From Acutalibacter sp. 1XD8-36 (lineage in GTDB: Bacteria; Bacillota; Clostridia; Oscillospirales; Acutalibacteraceae), in contig NZ_QZDU01000002.1 in NCBI RefSeq assembly GCF_009917525.1, positions 186,001 through 250,000 of the forward strand: a stretch of DNA of 64,000 nucleotides, in the 5' to 3' direction. The position numbers were made by a program, and so were the translations under genes. The notes under the pieces are model-generated. The model was not told the origin of the DNA. It saw nothing but the letters and a program-made list of their open reading frames with translations, and searched no databases. Shown here in pieces: positions 15,773-25,940 of this stretch (position 1 is its first letter; each line of letters opens with the position of its first letter).

Positions 15773-16753
15773 CACCTCAACCAGGGTGTGGGTTTTGTCA
15801 CATCCGTGCTCCCAGTACATTATGCCTCCGAGCCCCGCCTCCTTCACATAACGGCACTTTAAGGCGATAGCCTCCGGATCCTCATAGCTTATAAACGTGC
15901 TGCCGTTCCACAGATACGCGGCTCCTGCCTGCTCGTCCCAATACTTCTTATAGCCGCCCTCAGCAATGAACTCCTCAGTTATATCGCTGTAGCCGGGACC
16001 GCCCTGGCCTGTGGTAGAGGCGTGCTGGAGCAGGCCGTTGTTTTCGTCCTCTACGCCGTCCCACTTTCGGGAGTAGAACGCCGCGCCGATAATAAGCTTC
16101 TCAAGGGGCACGCCCGCCTTATGGAACAGCTCCACCATATCCACAGTGGAGAGCCCGCTGCTGTCCCCCGCGCCGGGGCGCAGGGCCGCATGGTGCCCGG
16201 CTTCGTTCATAAAGCCGTTTCGCATATCGTAGGTCATAATCTGCACATAGTCCACGATATCCGCTACTTCTGCCAGTTCTGTACCCTCTATAAAATACTC
16301 ACCGGCCCCTGCAGCTATGGAGAGGCTGCAGCTGCCCAGACGCTCCCTCAGCGCCTTCAGCAGCAGGGTGAAATTTTCCCTGTCCTTGGGGTCGGAGTCT
16401 ATCCCCGCCTGGCTGCTGCATGGGTACTCCCAGTCGATGTCAATGCCGTCCAGCCCGAAGCGCTCCACGGCCTCCAGGCAGGACCCCGCAAAGCTCTCCC
16501 GCCCCTTTTGGGTCATGGACATCTCGGAAAACCCTCCCGCGCCCCAGCCGCCCACGGAGAGTATGATTTTCATTTCGGGCCTCCACTGCCGGAATTTTTC
16601 AGTCAGGCCGATATTTGTGAGCATAGATATATCCAGCTCATTCCCCTTCACCAGCCCGAAGGCCAGGTTGATGTGGGTGAGGCAGTTTAGGTCCTCCTTG
16701 GTGAACACAGGCAGTGAGTCGTTCATGGCGTAGGCCAATGCGTATTTTTGCAT
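15752..16753 (-). CDS. Glycoside hydrolase family 18 protein (chitinase-like), no signal peptide
   Basis: TIM-barrel hydrolase of 333 residues acting on beta-1,4-linked N-acetylglucosamine glycans. The SVGGWG motif (66-71) and the catalytic DGIDIDWE (102-109, acid E109) are intact, as are the downstream MTYDM and GIMYWEHGCD segments. No signal peptide or carbohydrate-binding module is seen, so it should act in the cytoplasm on imported oligosaccharides or have another role. It starts 13 bases after the GH51 gene and is surely co-transcribed with it. A single-domain cytoplasmic GH18 next to an arabinofuranosidase is an unusual pairing. Confidence 0.93.
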   Translation of the reverse strand: MQKYALAYAMNDSLPVFTKEDLNCLTHINLAFGLVKGNELDISMLTNIGLTEKFRQWRPEMKIILSVGGWGAGGFSEMSMTQKGRESFAGSCLEAVERFGLDGIDIDWEYPCSSQAGIDSDPKDRENFTLLLKALRERLGSCSLSIAAGAGEYFIEGTELAEVADIVDYVQIMTYDMRNGFMNEAGHHAALRPGAGDSSGLSTVDMVELFHKAGVPLEKLIIGAAFYSRKWDGVEDENNGLLQHASTTGQGGPGYSDITEEFIAEGGYKKYWDEQAGAAYLWNGSTFISYEDPEAIALKCRYVKEAGLGGIMYWEHGCDKTHTLVEVIGRELG

Positions 16754-16766
16754 TTTGCTTTCTCCT

Positions 16767-18362
<1,596 letters not shown>

Positions 18363-19133
18363 TCACAGTGCAATTCCCATAGCCAGCTGCGCGGCTGTGA
18401 ATATTCCCATAAGCACAGGCTGGTGCAAAAGATATATTACCAGGCTGTGCCGCCCCACAAAGGCCAGCGGCCTGACCCCAGGCCTCAGCCTGTCCATAAC
18501 TTTCCGGCGGGACCCTATGAGCCGCCACAGAAAATAGCCGCAGAGGTACAGGCATAGCCACGGTATCAGCGGGAAATAGTCCGACGACCAGAAGCCCGGG
18601 CCGGGCAGGCCCAGGACTGCCAAAAGGTCCCATTGATAGAGCCATGGGGGAAGCGGGCAGAGCCTCAGGCCCTCGAAGCCGATATAGCCGGATGGGACCT
18701 CCCGGGTGAGGAAGAAGGCCAGCGCGGAGAGGGCAAGGCCCAGGCCCGCAGGGAATGGCGGCAGGTCCAGCCTGCTCCACAGGGCCCATACCGCGCACTG
18801 CACCAGGGCGCTGAGCCCCAGCAGGTAGAGCACCCCGAATATAATGCGCTCTGAGGGCATTGCGAGGGCCGTTGCCAGGGTCACCAAAATTCCCGCGCCC
18901 AAAACCGTCAGACCGTGGCGAAGGGGCCGCCTTGAGAGGCGGAAGCAGAAGCCTGAGAGCAGTATAAAGCCCCAGCAGATGCTCTGCTGCCAGATATAGC
19001 CAACAGGACCGGTGTACCAGCTTATGGGTATGCCCATTATGTGCACCACATCGTATATTGCGTGGTACAGTATCATGTTTATTATGAGCACCCCTCTCAC
19101 GCTATCGAGGAGGTTGTATCTCTCCCGGCTCAA
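18363..19133 (-). CDS. DUF1624/heparan-alpha-glucosaminide acetyltransferase-like membrane protein
   Basis: Integral-membrane protein of 256 residues with about seven hydrophobic helices. The N-terminus RYNLLDSVRGVLIINMILYHAIYDVV matches the DUF1624 family, membrane acyltransferase-like proteins related to the lysosomal enzyme HGSNAT; the histidine in LYHAIYD is the likely functional residue. The acceptor is unknown and may be a cell-envelope glycan. Its start overlaps the dCMP deaminase stop by four bases (ATGA), so translation is coupled. It sits upstream of the GH51 operon, which has its own promoter. Confidence 0.82.
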   Translation of the reverse strand: MSRERYNLLDSVRGVLIINMILYHAIYDVVHIMGIPISWYTGPVGYIWQQSICWGFILLSGFCFRLSRRPLRHGLTVLGAGILVTLATALAMPSERIIFGVLYLLGLSALVQCAVWALWSRLDLPPFPAGLGLALSALAFFLTREVPSGYIGFEGLRLCPLPPWLYQWDLLAVLGLPGPGFWSSDYFPLIPWLCLYLCGYFLWRLIGSRRKVMDRLRPGVRPLAFVGRHSLVIYLLHQPVLMGIFTAAQLAMGIAL

Positions 19134-19627
19134 TAGCCCAGCTCCCCTCTCAGGGACTCATCGTCCTCAACCCAGCTTTTAACGTCTATGACCCTATAGC
19201 TGTCCCTGTCGTCCCGGACGATGACCCGGGCTATCCCGGCGTTTATCACCAGGCGCTTGCACATTGAGCAGCAGACGGCGCTCTTTATGTAGCTGCCGTC
19301 CCGGACCTCCATGCCAGTGAGATACAGGTCCGCGCCTATCATATCCTTTCGGGAGGCGCTGATTATGGCGTTGGCCTCGGCGTGTACCGAGCGGCAGAGC
19401 TCATAGCGCTGCCCCCTTGGTATATCCAACTTCTGGCGCAGGCAGTAGCCCAGGTCCGAGCAGTTGGCCCGGCCCCTTGGCGCCCCTACATAGCCTGTAG
19501 ACACCACCTCGTCGTCCTTTACAATCACCGCGCCATAGTGGTGCCGCAGGCAGGTGCACCGCTGGGCCACGGTCTCAGCCAGGTCCAAATAGTAGTTTAT
19601 TTTATCCCGGCGCTCAAATGCTTCCAT
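19130..19627 (-). CDS. comEB: dCMP deaminase (ComEB-like)
   Basis: Converts dCMP to dUMP for thymidylate synthesis. Zinc ligands H82 in VHAEANAI (catalytic E84), C120 and C123 in CCSMCKR are present, and the N-terminal YLDLAETVAQRCTC and YVGAPRG segments are typical. 165 residues, usual. In Bacillus the family is called ComEB from its operon, although competence is not implied here; no comEA/comEC is near. AGGGAGGG precedes the ATG. A promoter lies upstream, and the DUF1624 gene is coupled downstream. Confidence 0.93.
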   Translation of the reverse strand: MEAFERRDKINYYLDLAETVAQRCTCLRHHYGAVIVKDDEVVSTGYVGAPRGRANCSDLGYCLRQKLDIPRGQRYELCRSVHAEANAIISASRKDMIGADLYLTGMEVRDGSYIKSAVCCSMCKRLVINAGIARVIVRDDRDSYRVIDVKSWVEDDESLRGELGY

Positions 19628-19657
19628 ATTTCTCCCTCCCTAAACAGGTTTTCGTAT

Positions 19658-19686
19658 ATTTTATCATATATGAAGGAGAAAGGCAA
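19658..19686 (-). promoter_or_regulatory. Promoter of dCMP deaminase
   Basis: On the minus strand TTGCCT (19681-19686) and TAAAAT (19658-19663), 17 bases apart. Its -35 element is one base from the -35 element of the divergent promoter for the large membrane protein. Confidence 0.7.
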
Positions 19687-19687
19687 C

Positions 19688-19716
19688 TTTACTTTTCTGC
19701 CGGAAGATGGTAAAAT
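19688..19716 (+). promoter_or_regulatory. Promoter of the GT-C-like membrane protein
   Basis: TTTACT (19688-19693) and TAAAAT (19711-19716) with 17-base spacing, back to back with the divergent dCMP-deaminase promoter. Confidence 0.6.
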
Positions 19717-19748
19717 ATCAGAAGTAAGTTTTTGTGGGGTGAGGATAT

Positions 19749-21857
19749 TTGTACGGCTCCTTTGCGGGCGGCTTAGCCGCCGTCAGCTTTATCTGCTTTT
19801 TTCAGCTCTGCGGCCTGTGCCTAAGCGCTGTTATATTTACCCGTGAGTCCCCGGGGCCCAGGGTACTCCTTGGCAGCGTGCTCGGAAGCGTCTGTATGCA
19901 GTGGCTCCCGGCGCTCACAGGCTTTGCCCTTGGCTTCACCCGGGCAGGGCATATAGCCGCCGCTGTTATAGCCGCGCTTATCACCTGCGGTGCGCTAATA
20001 TGGGCCAAGAAATCAGGCCGGGCTGGGGCTCTAGGCGTCAAGGAGGTTCCCGGCGCTTTTCTCAGGCATAAGTTTTTATTTTTTGTGCTGGCCCTCTCTG
20101 TAGTGTACTGCATTCTCGTCCCACGCTCCTTTTACTGGCAGGACAATATAATCTACAGCAGCCAGGCCACCTACGGCGACATGTCCATGCACCTGAGCTT
20201 TATCACCAGCCTCGCACGCCAGGGGACCTTCCCGCCCAACTACTCCCTGTTGCCCGGGACGCGGCTGAGCTACCCCTTCCTCTCCGACAGCATTTCCTCC
20301 AGCCTCTACCTCCTTGGGGCCTCCCTCAGGCTCTCCTACTGCCTGCCCATGCTCCTTGCCGGCTGCCAGGTGTTCTTCGGGGGCTGGCTGTTCCTCCGCA
20401 CGCTCTTAAACAGTGATAAAAAGACCGGGCTGGCCTTTACCTTCTTCTTTCTCAACGGCGGGCTGGGACTGATGTACTTTCTTGGTGGCGGGGAGGGTAA
20501 TTTCTCCCGGATATTCTACGCCTACTATGAGACCCCGACCAACTATACCGCAGAAAATATCCGCTGGGTCAATGTGATAGCCGACATGATGCTCCCCCAG
20601 CGGGCGACACTGTTTGGCTGGACCCTGCTGTTCCCGGCCCTATATCTGCTTACAAGGGCCGTCTTCCACCACAGGCGGCGGTACTACCTCTATGCCGGGC
20701 TCATGGCCGGGGCCATGCCCATGATACACACCCACTCGTTCCTGGCCCTGGGGCTGGTCTGCGGCGCCTGGCTCACGGCGCGGCTGTTCCGGGATAACGG
20801 GCTTTCCAGCCTGGCTGTGCGCATTGGGAAGCTGCTGATACCCTTGGGGCTCATAGCCATGGTGATAATGCAGGCCATACTCTCCCCGGAAGACCGTAAT
20901 AACTCCGACAGGCTTTTAGGGCTGTTCTTCTCTGTGTTCTCTCTCTGGGCGGTGACGCTTCTGCTGCTCATGATAAACTCCCTGCGCAGGCGAAAGCTGA
21001 AGCCTATTATATTCACCTGGGGCGTGCTATTGCTGGCGGCCTTGCTGCTGGCCCTGCCCCAGCTTTTCACCTGGACCTTCAGGCAGGTGTCAAGCGGCGG
21101 CATGGTCCGGGGGCACTTCGGCTGGGTCATTGGGGATGACAACTATCTCTGGTTCTATCTGAAGAATATCGGACTTGTGTGGGTCTTCGCTCTCCTGGGG
21201 CTGCTGGCGGCTGATAAAAGGTCCTTCGCCCAGTACTGCCCCTGTATGGCAATATGGTTCGTGGCGGAGCTTGTGGAGTTCCAGCCAAATGATTATGACA
21301 ATAACAAGCTTTTATATGTGGGCTTCCTGTTCCTCTGCTGCGCGGCGGCTGACTGGCTTTGGGGCGTCCTTGAGCTTATACCCAAGCGCACGGCACAGTA
21401 TGCCCCGGCAGTGCTCCTGGCTGTGATACTGGCTGCTCCGGCGGCGCTGACCTTAGGCCGGGAGTTCATGGCCCGGTATGAGATATACGGCACCGGGGCC
21501 ATGGGCCTGAGCCTGTTTATAGACGACCAGCTTCCAAAGGACGCCGTTATAATGACCGACCAGCGGCACAATAACGAAGCAGCGGCCCTGAGCGGCAGGA
21601 ATATCGTCTGCGGCTCCCCCATCTACCTCTACTACCACGGCCTCAACTACTACCAGCGGGAGCAGGACCTGCGGCCCATGTATGAGGCCCCGGGGGAAAA
21701 CCTCTCCCTCTTTGAAAAATATAAGGTAGACTACGTGCTCATAAGCGACTTTGAGCGCAGCTCATATAAGGTGGACACCGCCTGGTTTGAGGAGAATTTC
21801 TTCAAGGTATTCGACGACGGCGGCAGGGCCCTCTATGGGGTGAGGGCCGAATCATGA
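19749..21857 (+). CDS. Large polytopic membrane protein, GT-C glycosyltransferase-like
   Basis: A 702-residue protein with about 12-14 membrane helices and an extracytoplasmic C-terminal domain of about 150 residues. An early loop carries YGDMSMHLSFITSLARQG...FPPNYSLLPG, resembling the first-loop acidic motif of GT-C enzymes that use lipid-linked sugars (GDxxxH type); FFLNGGLGLMYF and PMIHTHSFLALGL also recall such proteins. I infer a role in decorating envelope polymers, but the donor and acceptor are unknown. TTG start, with GTGAGGA a few bases upstream. Its end overlaps a possible rsmA start by four bases, so it is linked to a translation gene by position only. Confidence 0.6.
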   Translation: MYGSFAGGLAAVSFICFFQLCGLCLSAVIFTRESPGPRVLLGSVLGSVCMQWLPALTGFALGFTRAGHIAAAVIAALITCGALIWAKKSGRAGALGVKEVPGAFLRHKFLFFVLALSVVYCILVPRSFYWQDNIIYSSQATYGDMSMHLSFITSLARQGTFPPNYSLLPGTRLSYPFLSDSISSSLYLLGASLRLSYCLPMLLAGCQVFFGGWLFLRTLLNSDKKTGLAFTFFFLNGGLGLMYFLGGGEGNFSRIFYAYYETPTNYTAENIRWVNVIADMMLPQRATLFGWTLLFPALYLLTRAVFHHRRRYYLYAGLMAGAMPMIHTHSFLALGLVCGAWLTARLFRDNGLSSLAVRIGKLLIPLGLIAMVIMQAILSPEDRNNSDRLLGLFFSVFSLWAVTLLLLMINSLRRRKLKPIIFTWGVLLLAALLLALPQLFTWTFRQVSSGGMVRGHFGWVIGDDNYLWFYLKNIGLVWVFALLGLLAADKRSFAQYCPCMAIWFVAELVEFQPNDYDNNKLLYVGFLFLCCAAADWLWGVLELIPKRTAQYAPAVLLAVILAAPAALTLGREFMARYEIYGTGAMGLSLFIDDQLPKDAVIMTDQRHNNEAAALSGRNIVCGSPIYLYYHGLNYYQREQDLRPMYEAPGENLSLFEKYKVDYVLISDFERSSYKVDTAWFEENFFKVFDDGGRALYGVRAES

Positions 21858-21871
21858 AAGGATGTGTGAAT

Positions 21872-22753
21872 ATGACCGCTTCACTCTCGGACCCGGGGGC
21901 TTTGCGTGAGCTTCTCCAGCGCCACGGCCTGCGCATGTCAAAGGCCTTGGGCCAGAACTTTCTCATAAACCCTTCCGTCTGCCCGCGGATGGCAGAGGCC
22001 TGCGGAGCCGAGGGCTGCGCGGGGGTACTGGAGGTCGGCCCGGGGGTTGGGGTACTCACCAGGGAGCTGTCCCTGGCGGCACGGAAGGTGGTCTCTGTGG
22101 AGCTGGACCATAGGCTGCTGCCTATTCTTGAGGAAACTCTTTCCGGGCATGACAATGTTGAGATAGTACAGGGGGATATACTCAGGCTGGACCTTCACAG
22201 GCTTATAGAGGAAAAATTTGGCGGGCCCATATGCGTCTGCGCAAACCTTCCCTATTATATCACGTCGCCGGTAATAATGGCGCTTCTGGAGGGCAACCTT
22301 CCCCTAAAATCCGTGACCGTCATGGTCCAGAGAGAGGCGGCCCAGCGGCTCTGCGCGCCGCCGGGGGTGCGTGAGTGCGGGGCGGTGAGCGTGAGCGTCC
22401 ACTACCGCAGCCGCCCCCAGGTGCTCTTTGGAGTGGGCCGTGGGAGCTTTATGCCGCCGCCCAAGGTGGACTCCTCGGTCATACGCTTTGACATCCTTGA
22501 GGAGCCGCCGGTGAAGATCCGGGATGAGGGGGTATTTTTCCGGGTCGCAAGGTCTGCCTTTGCCCAGCGGAGAAAGACCGCCGCCAACTCTCTTTCTGGG
22601 GCCCTGCGGCTTCCCAAGGCGCTTATAGAGGGGCGCCTGCATGAAGCGGGGCTTCCACAGAATGTCCGGGCCGAACAGCTGACCTTGGAGCAGTTCGGGG
22701 CCCTGGCGGACGCGCTTACCGATGATATGCTTGGGGGTGAAGGGAATGAGTGA
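21872..22753 (+). CDS. rsmA: 16S rRNA dimethyladenosine transferase
   Basis: Dimethylates two adjacent adenosines in helix 45 of 16S rRNA during late 30S assembly (KsgA). Motifs: SKALGQNFL (SAM-binding entry), VLEVGPGVGVLT, VELD and the catalytic NLPYYIT. 293 residues. The ATG at 21872 is chosen because it fits the Bacillus N-terminus and has AAGGA nine bases before it; an ATG at 21854 overlapping the previous stop is possible. Loss of this enzyme gives kasugamycin resistance in other bacteria. A small membrane-protein gene overlaps its 3' end. Confidence 0.97.
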   Translation: MTASLSDPGALRELLQRHGLRMSKALGQNFLINPSVCPRMAEACGAEGCAGVLEVGPGVGVLTRELSLAARKVVSVELDHRLLPILEETLSGHDNVEIVQGDILRLDLHRLIEEKFGGPICVCANLPYYITSPVIMALLEGNLPLKSVTVMVQREAAQRLCAPPGVRECGAVSVSVHYRSRPQVLFGVGRGSFMPPPKVDSSVIRFDILEEPPVKIRDEGVFFRVARSAFAQRRKTAANSLSGALRLPKALIEGRLHEAGLPQNVRAEQLTLEQFGALADALTDDMLGGEGNE

Positions 22754-22928
22754 GCTTGAACGGAAGCTGTACCGCTTCCTCCTACTGGTTGACGGGTCGG
22801 CAATACTTGTCAGCATGGTGGCCGGTCCCCTGAGGCACACCTCCTTGGCTATAGGCGCGGCAGCGTCCGCGGCGCTGATATCTGTCTGCCTAATACTCTA
22901 CGGGCTGCATTTCTGGCCCCGCCAGTGA
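22746..22928 (+). CDS. Small two-helix membrane protein
   Basis: 60 residues starting MSELERKLYRFLLLVDGSAI, with two hydrophobic stretches (about 10-28 and 33-54). The ATG lies eight bases inside rsmA and follows GGGGGTGAAGGG, indicating translational coupling. No known motif; function unknown. A strong terminator begins right after its stop, so it closes the operon with rsmA. Confidence 0.65.
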   Translation: MSELERKLYRFLLLVDGSAILVSMVAGPLRHTSLAIGAAASAALISVCLILYGLHFWPRQ

Positions 22929-22932
22929 AAGT

Positions 22933-22976
22933 AAAAAGAGGTCCGGGGAGAATACCCCGGGCCTCTCTTTTTATTT
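22933..22976. terminator. Bidirectional terminator between converging operons
   Basis: AGAGGTCCGGGG (22937-22948) pairs with CCCCGGGCCTCT (22955-22966), one G-U pair, 6-base loop, T runs on both flanks. It ends the rsmA operon on the plus strand and the TPM-domain gene on the minus strand. Confidence 0.9.
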
Positions 22977-23970
22977 AGTGCCGTCCGGCGCCGCCGCCAT
23001 GTGAGCCGCCCCCGCCGTGGAAACCTCCTCCACCGCCGAAGCCGCGGCCCGCGCCGCCTCCGTGGGACCTGCCGCCTTGGCTGAAGCCGCCCCGGTGTCC
23101 TCCTCCAAAGCCGCCCCTCGGACCGCCGAAACCTCCGAAGCCTCCAGGCCTGTGGCCCGGCGGTGGCGGCGGGGGTGGGCCCCAGTAGGTCCTGCGGCGG
23201 TTATTCATCATGCTTCCAAGCCACATGCCCCGCCAGAAGCCACCGCCTCCGCCTCCTCCGGGACCGCCTCCGCGCGGGCCCCTAAAGAAGCTGAATATGA
23301 ACAGGATTATTGCCACTACGACCACCACCCTGATAATGGCGAAGGCTATGGTCTTTATTGTGCGGAAGGGGTTCCAACCGCCGCTGAAATAGCCGTCATC
23401 ATTCCAGTTATCATCGCTGTACTCATAGTCCGGCTCGGGGAGTGAGTCGTCCCTGCCGGGGCCGTCCTTATAGTAGGAGCTCATCTCTGAGAGCATTACA
23501 TCGAAGGTTTTTTCCACTCCCTCTTCGTAGTCCTCCTTTGCAAAGTCCGGCTCCAGGTATTCGGTTAATATATCATCCAGTCTTGTTTCGCTAAAATAGT
23601 CGTCAATGCCGTAGCCTGCCTGGGCATAGTAGTTCTCCTCGCCTATGGCAAGCACCAGGAGCAGTCCGTTGTTCCGCTCTGTGGAGCCGATACCCCAGGA
23701 ATTGAACAGCCTGTAGGCGTAGTCTTCAATGCTCTCTCCCCCCAGGAAATCCACGGCAACTATTACTATCTCGGCGCCGCAGTCCTCGAAAAGCTCCTGG
23801 TTCTCTGAGATTATCCTGCGCTCAGTGCTGCTTGAGAGCACCCCGGCAGAGTCCAGCACATACTGGTTCTCAGGCCTGTCAGGTACGGCGGCAAGGGCTC
23901 CGGGAGCCAGGGCTATAGAGAATATCAGTGCAAAAATCAGGCTTAAAACAGATACAGCGTGTCTTTTCAT
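22975..23970 (-). CDS. TPM-domain membrane protein with Gly/His-rich tail (YgcG-like)
   Basis: A signal peptide (ending GALAA), an extracytoplasmic TPM domain (about residues 40-165; NQYVLDSAGVLS, YAYRLFNSWGIG, NNGLLLVLAI, YYAQAGYGID), one membrane helix (about 205-225) and a cytoplasmic tail of about 100 residues made of Gly, Arg, His and a run of seven prolines. TPM proteins are paired with LemA in many bacteria, and the LemA-like gene is directly upstream. The start at 23970 gives a canonical signal sequence; the longer reading overlaps the upstream stop. Thought to act in envelope homeostasis; molecular function unknown. Confidence 0.85.
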   Translation of the reverse strand: MKRHAVSVLSLIFALIFSIALAPGALAAVPDRPENQYVLDSAGVLSSSTERRIISENQELFEDCGAEIVIVAVDFLGGESIEDYAYRLFNSWGIGSTERNNGLLLVLAIGEENYYAQAGYGIDDYFSETRLDDILTEYLEPDFAKEDYEEGVEKTFDVMLSEMSSYYKDGPGRDDSLPEPDYEYSDDNWNDDGYFSGGWNPFRTIKTIAFAIIRVVVVVAIILFIFSFFRGPRGGGPGGGGGGGFWRGMWLGSMMNNRRRTYWGPPPPPPPGHRPGGFGGFGGPRGGFGGGHRGGFSQGGRSHGGGAGRGFGGGGGFHGGGGSHGGGAGRH

Positions 23971-23989
23971 TAAGCTGCCGTTTCCTTTC

Positions 23990-24694
23990 TCAGTCAAACA
24001 TGCTGTCTATCATACCGCTCATGCCGTCCACGAAGCCGTCCACGCCCTCTTCAACGGCGCTGCCAAAGTCATCGGCCCACTGCTCCGCCGCGTCCTGAAG
24101 CTCAGTCCTATCGGAAGTCCCGGCCTTGGCCTCCTCAACAGAGGAGGTATTCCCGTGGAACACCGCCATTCTTGACACCATCGCCATAGGCCGCAGGCGG
24201 TCCACCTTGCGGTTGAACTCAATAGCGTCGTCGTTATAGCTGCTGCGGTTTATCTTGTCCTGCTCGGACCTCATCTGCAGAATGAGCTGGTCCGGGTATT
24301 TCTTATCCTTCTCGCTGAGCCCGGCCTTATTCAGCGCCGCCGCCAGTTCCTCTGCCGGGGCGTCCAGAGCGCTGTTTGCCGCTGCCTCCGATAAAAAGGT
24401 GCCGTCCCCTGACCAGGTGTTCTCAGAGAGCCTCACCTGGTAGTCCAGCTCGTCTATCAGCTCCGCAAGCTCCGGGGAGCTGTCGCTGTAGCGCCCGGCA
24501 AGGGTGAGCAGGTCCTTGGCGGCGGCCCGGCGCTCCTCAAGGCCATCACAGATAGAATACCCCGCCTTGTCGTAGTAAAATGAGCCGCTCATATCCTCCC
24601 TAAGCCGCCCAAGGGAGCGGTTTATCCCAATGGGTATGGAGACAGCTATAGCCGCGCCCATAAATATCCCCGCCACCACGTTCCTTTTCTTCAT
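23990..24694 (-). CDS. LemA-like membrane protein (divergent)
   Basis: 234 residues: a short cytoplasmic tip, one membrane helix (VVAGIFMGAAIAVSIPIGI) and a long helical extracytoplasmic domain. The stretch YNDDAIEFNRKVDRLRPMAMVSRMAVF corresponds to the LemA signature in which Tyr-Asn and Asn repeats precede a Pro/Phe-rich end; overall similarity is weak, so the call leans on context with the TPM gene. LemA-TPM pairs recur across bacteria. The next gene downstream follows immediately; telA lies 28 bases upstream. Probably one operon from xpaC. Confidence 0.7.
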   Translation of the reverse strand: MKKRNVVAGIFMGAAIAVSIPIGINRSLGRLREDMSGSFYYDKAGYSICDGLEERRAAAKDLLTLAGRYSDSSPELAELIDELDYQVRLSENTWSGDGTFLSEAAANSALDAPAEELAAALNKAGLSEKDKKYPDQLILQMRSEQDKINRSSYNDDAIEFNRKVDRLRPMAMVSRMAVFHGNTSSVEEAKAGTSDRTELQDAAEQWADDFGSAVEEGVDGFVDGMSGMIDSMFD

Positions 24695-24721
24695 TAAATT
24701 TCACCCTTTCCAGTCTTATTC

Positions 24722-25873
24722 TCAGGTATGGATGTCAAGAAGCTTCTGCTTGAGCTCGCCCTCAAGACGGCCTATCTCGGCCTCTGCAGCACGGCGCTTC
24801 TGCCTGCCCTCGTCCTGTATTTTTACTACCTCGTCCAGGGTCTGTATCAGGGACATATTGGTGTGCCTCAGAGTCTCCATATCCACTACGCCGCGCTCGG
24901 TCTCCCTGGCGGTCTCGATGGTGCTCATCTTCAGTTTGTCGGCGTTGCGCCTTAACAGCTCGTTTGTCATGTCGGTGACCTCACGCTGGGCTCTTACGGC
25001 CTGCTCGGAGTGGGCAAGCCCCAGGGCCAGCACCATCTGGCTCTTCCAGAGGGGTATAGTATTCACCAAGGTCGACTGTATCTTGTCGCTCATGAGCTTG
25101 TCGTTATTCTGTACGAGCCTTATCTGGGGCGACATCTGCACACTCACCATGCGGGTGAGCTCCAGGTCGTGGAGCTTTTTCTCAAAGCTGTCGCACTGCT
25201 GGGCAAAGTCGTTTGCTGCCTGGGCGTCCTCTGCCAGCCCGCTCCGGCGGGCCTTGTTCTGCATTTCTACCAGGGTCGTCGAGCGCTCAAGGTTCAGCTT
25301 TTTCTTGCCCGCTATAATGTACATAGTGAGCTCTTTATGGTAGTTGAGGTTCATGTCATAGAGCTTATCCAGCATCACCACGTCCTTCATAAGCTGAACC
25401 TGGTGGCTCTCAAGGGCCGCGGCTATCTTGTTCACATTGGTCTCGGCGCTGTCATACCGGGACTTCATAGCCAGTATTTTGTTTCCGGTATTTTTAAAGC
25501 GCCCGAAGAAGCCCTTCTTCTCCTCCTCATCAATGTCAAAGCCCTTGAGCTCAACCACCAGGCTGGATATCTGGTTGCCCACCTCGCCCAGGTCCTTTGT
25601 GCGCACATTATTCAGGGCCGTGTCCGAAAAGCTTGCTATCTTTTTCTGGGCCGCGGAGCCGTACTGCATAACGATGGTGCTGTTGTGCAGGTCTATCTTC
25701 TGGGAGAAATCCTCCACCATCTTGCGCTCCTCGTCGCTGAGCATACTCTCGTCCAGGGCCTGCGCCTCAGCCTCGGCTTGCTGAGGCTGCTCGGGCTCAG
25801 CCACGCCCTCAAGAGTAAGTGACGGAGCCTGTGGAGCCTCCTGCTCAAGGGTCAGTTTTATTTCGTTTTCCAT
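24722..25873 (-). CDS. telA: TelA/toxic-anion-resistance family protein
   Basis: Cytoplasmic, almost wholly helical protein of 383 residues. After an acidic Glu/Pro/Gln-rich N-terminus it matches the TelA family: LDLHNSTIVMQYG-type start, GFFGRFKNTGNKILAMKSRYDSAETNVNKI, and the C-terminal VQMSPQIRLVQNNDKLMSDKIQSTLVNTIPLWKSQMVLALGL block. Members confer tellurite or antimicrobial tolerance when expressed, and are repeatedly next to xpaC, as here with one GNAT gene in between. The true physiological role is unclear; envelope stress is likely. Confidence 0.93.
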   Translation of the reverse strand: MENEIKLTLEQEAPQAPSLTLEGVAEPEQPQQAEAEAQALDESMLSDEERKMVEDFSQKIDLHNSTIVMQYGSAAQKKIASFSDTALNNVRTKDLGEVGNQISSLVVELKGFDIDEEEKKGFFGRFKNTGNKILAMKSRYDSAETNVNKIAAALESHQVQLMKDVVMLDKLYDMNLNYHKELTMYIIAGKKKLNLERSTTLVEMQNKARRSGLAEDAQAANDFAQQCDSFEKKLHDLELTRMVSVQMSPQIRLVQNNDKLMSDKIQSTLVNTIPLWKSQMVLALGLAHSEQAVRAQREVTDMTNELLRRNADKLKMSTIETARETERGVVDMETLRHTNMSLIQTLDEVVKIQDEGRQKRRAAEAEIGRLEGELKQKLLDIHT

Positions 25874-25940
25874 CCTAATGCACTCCTCTTTCTTTATGAT
25901 AATTTTATTCCGGGCTCTTTACAGCTTATGGTATATTTCC

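Noticed and set aside
22978-23190. Apparent tandem repeat array in DNA
   Set aside because: It is the Gly/Arg/His-rich tail of the TPM-domain protein, a protein low-complexity region and not a CRISPR or VNTR with constant units.
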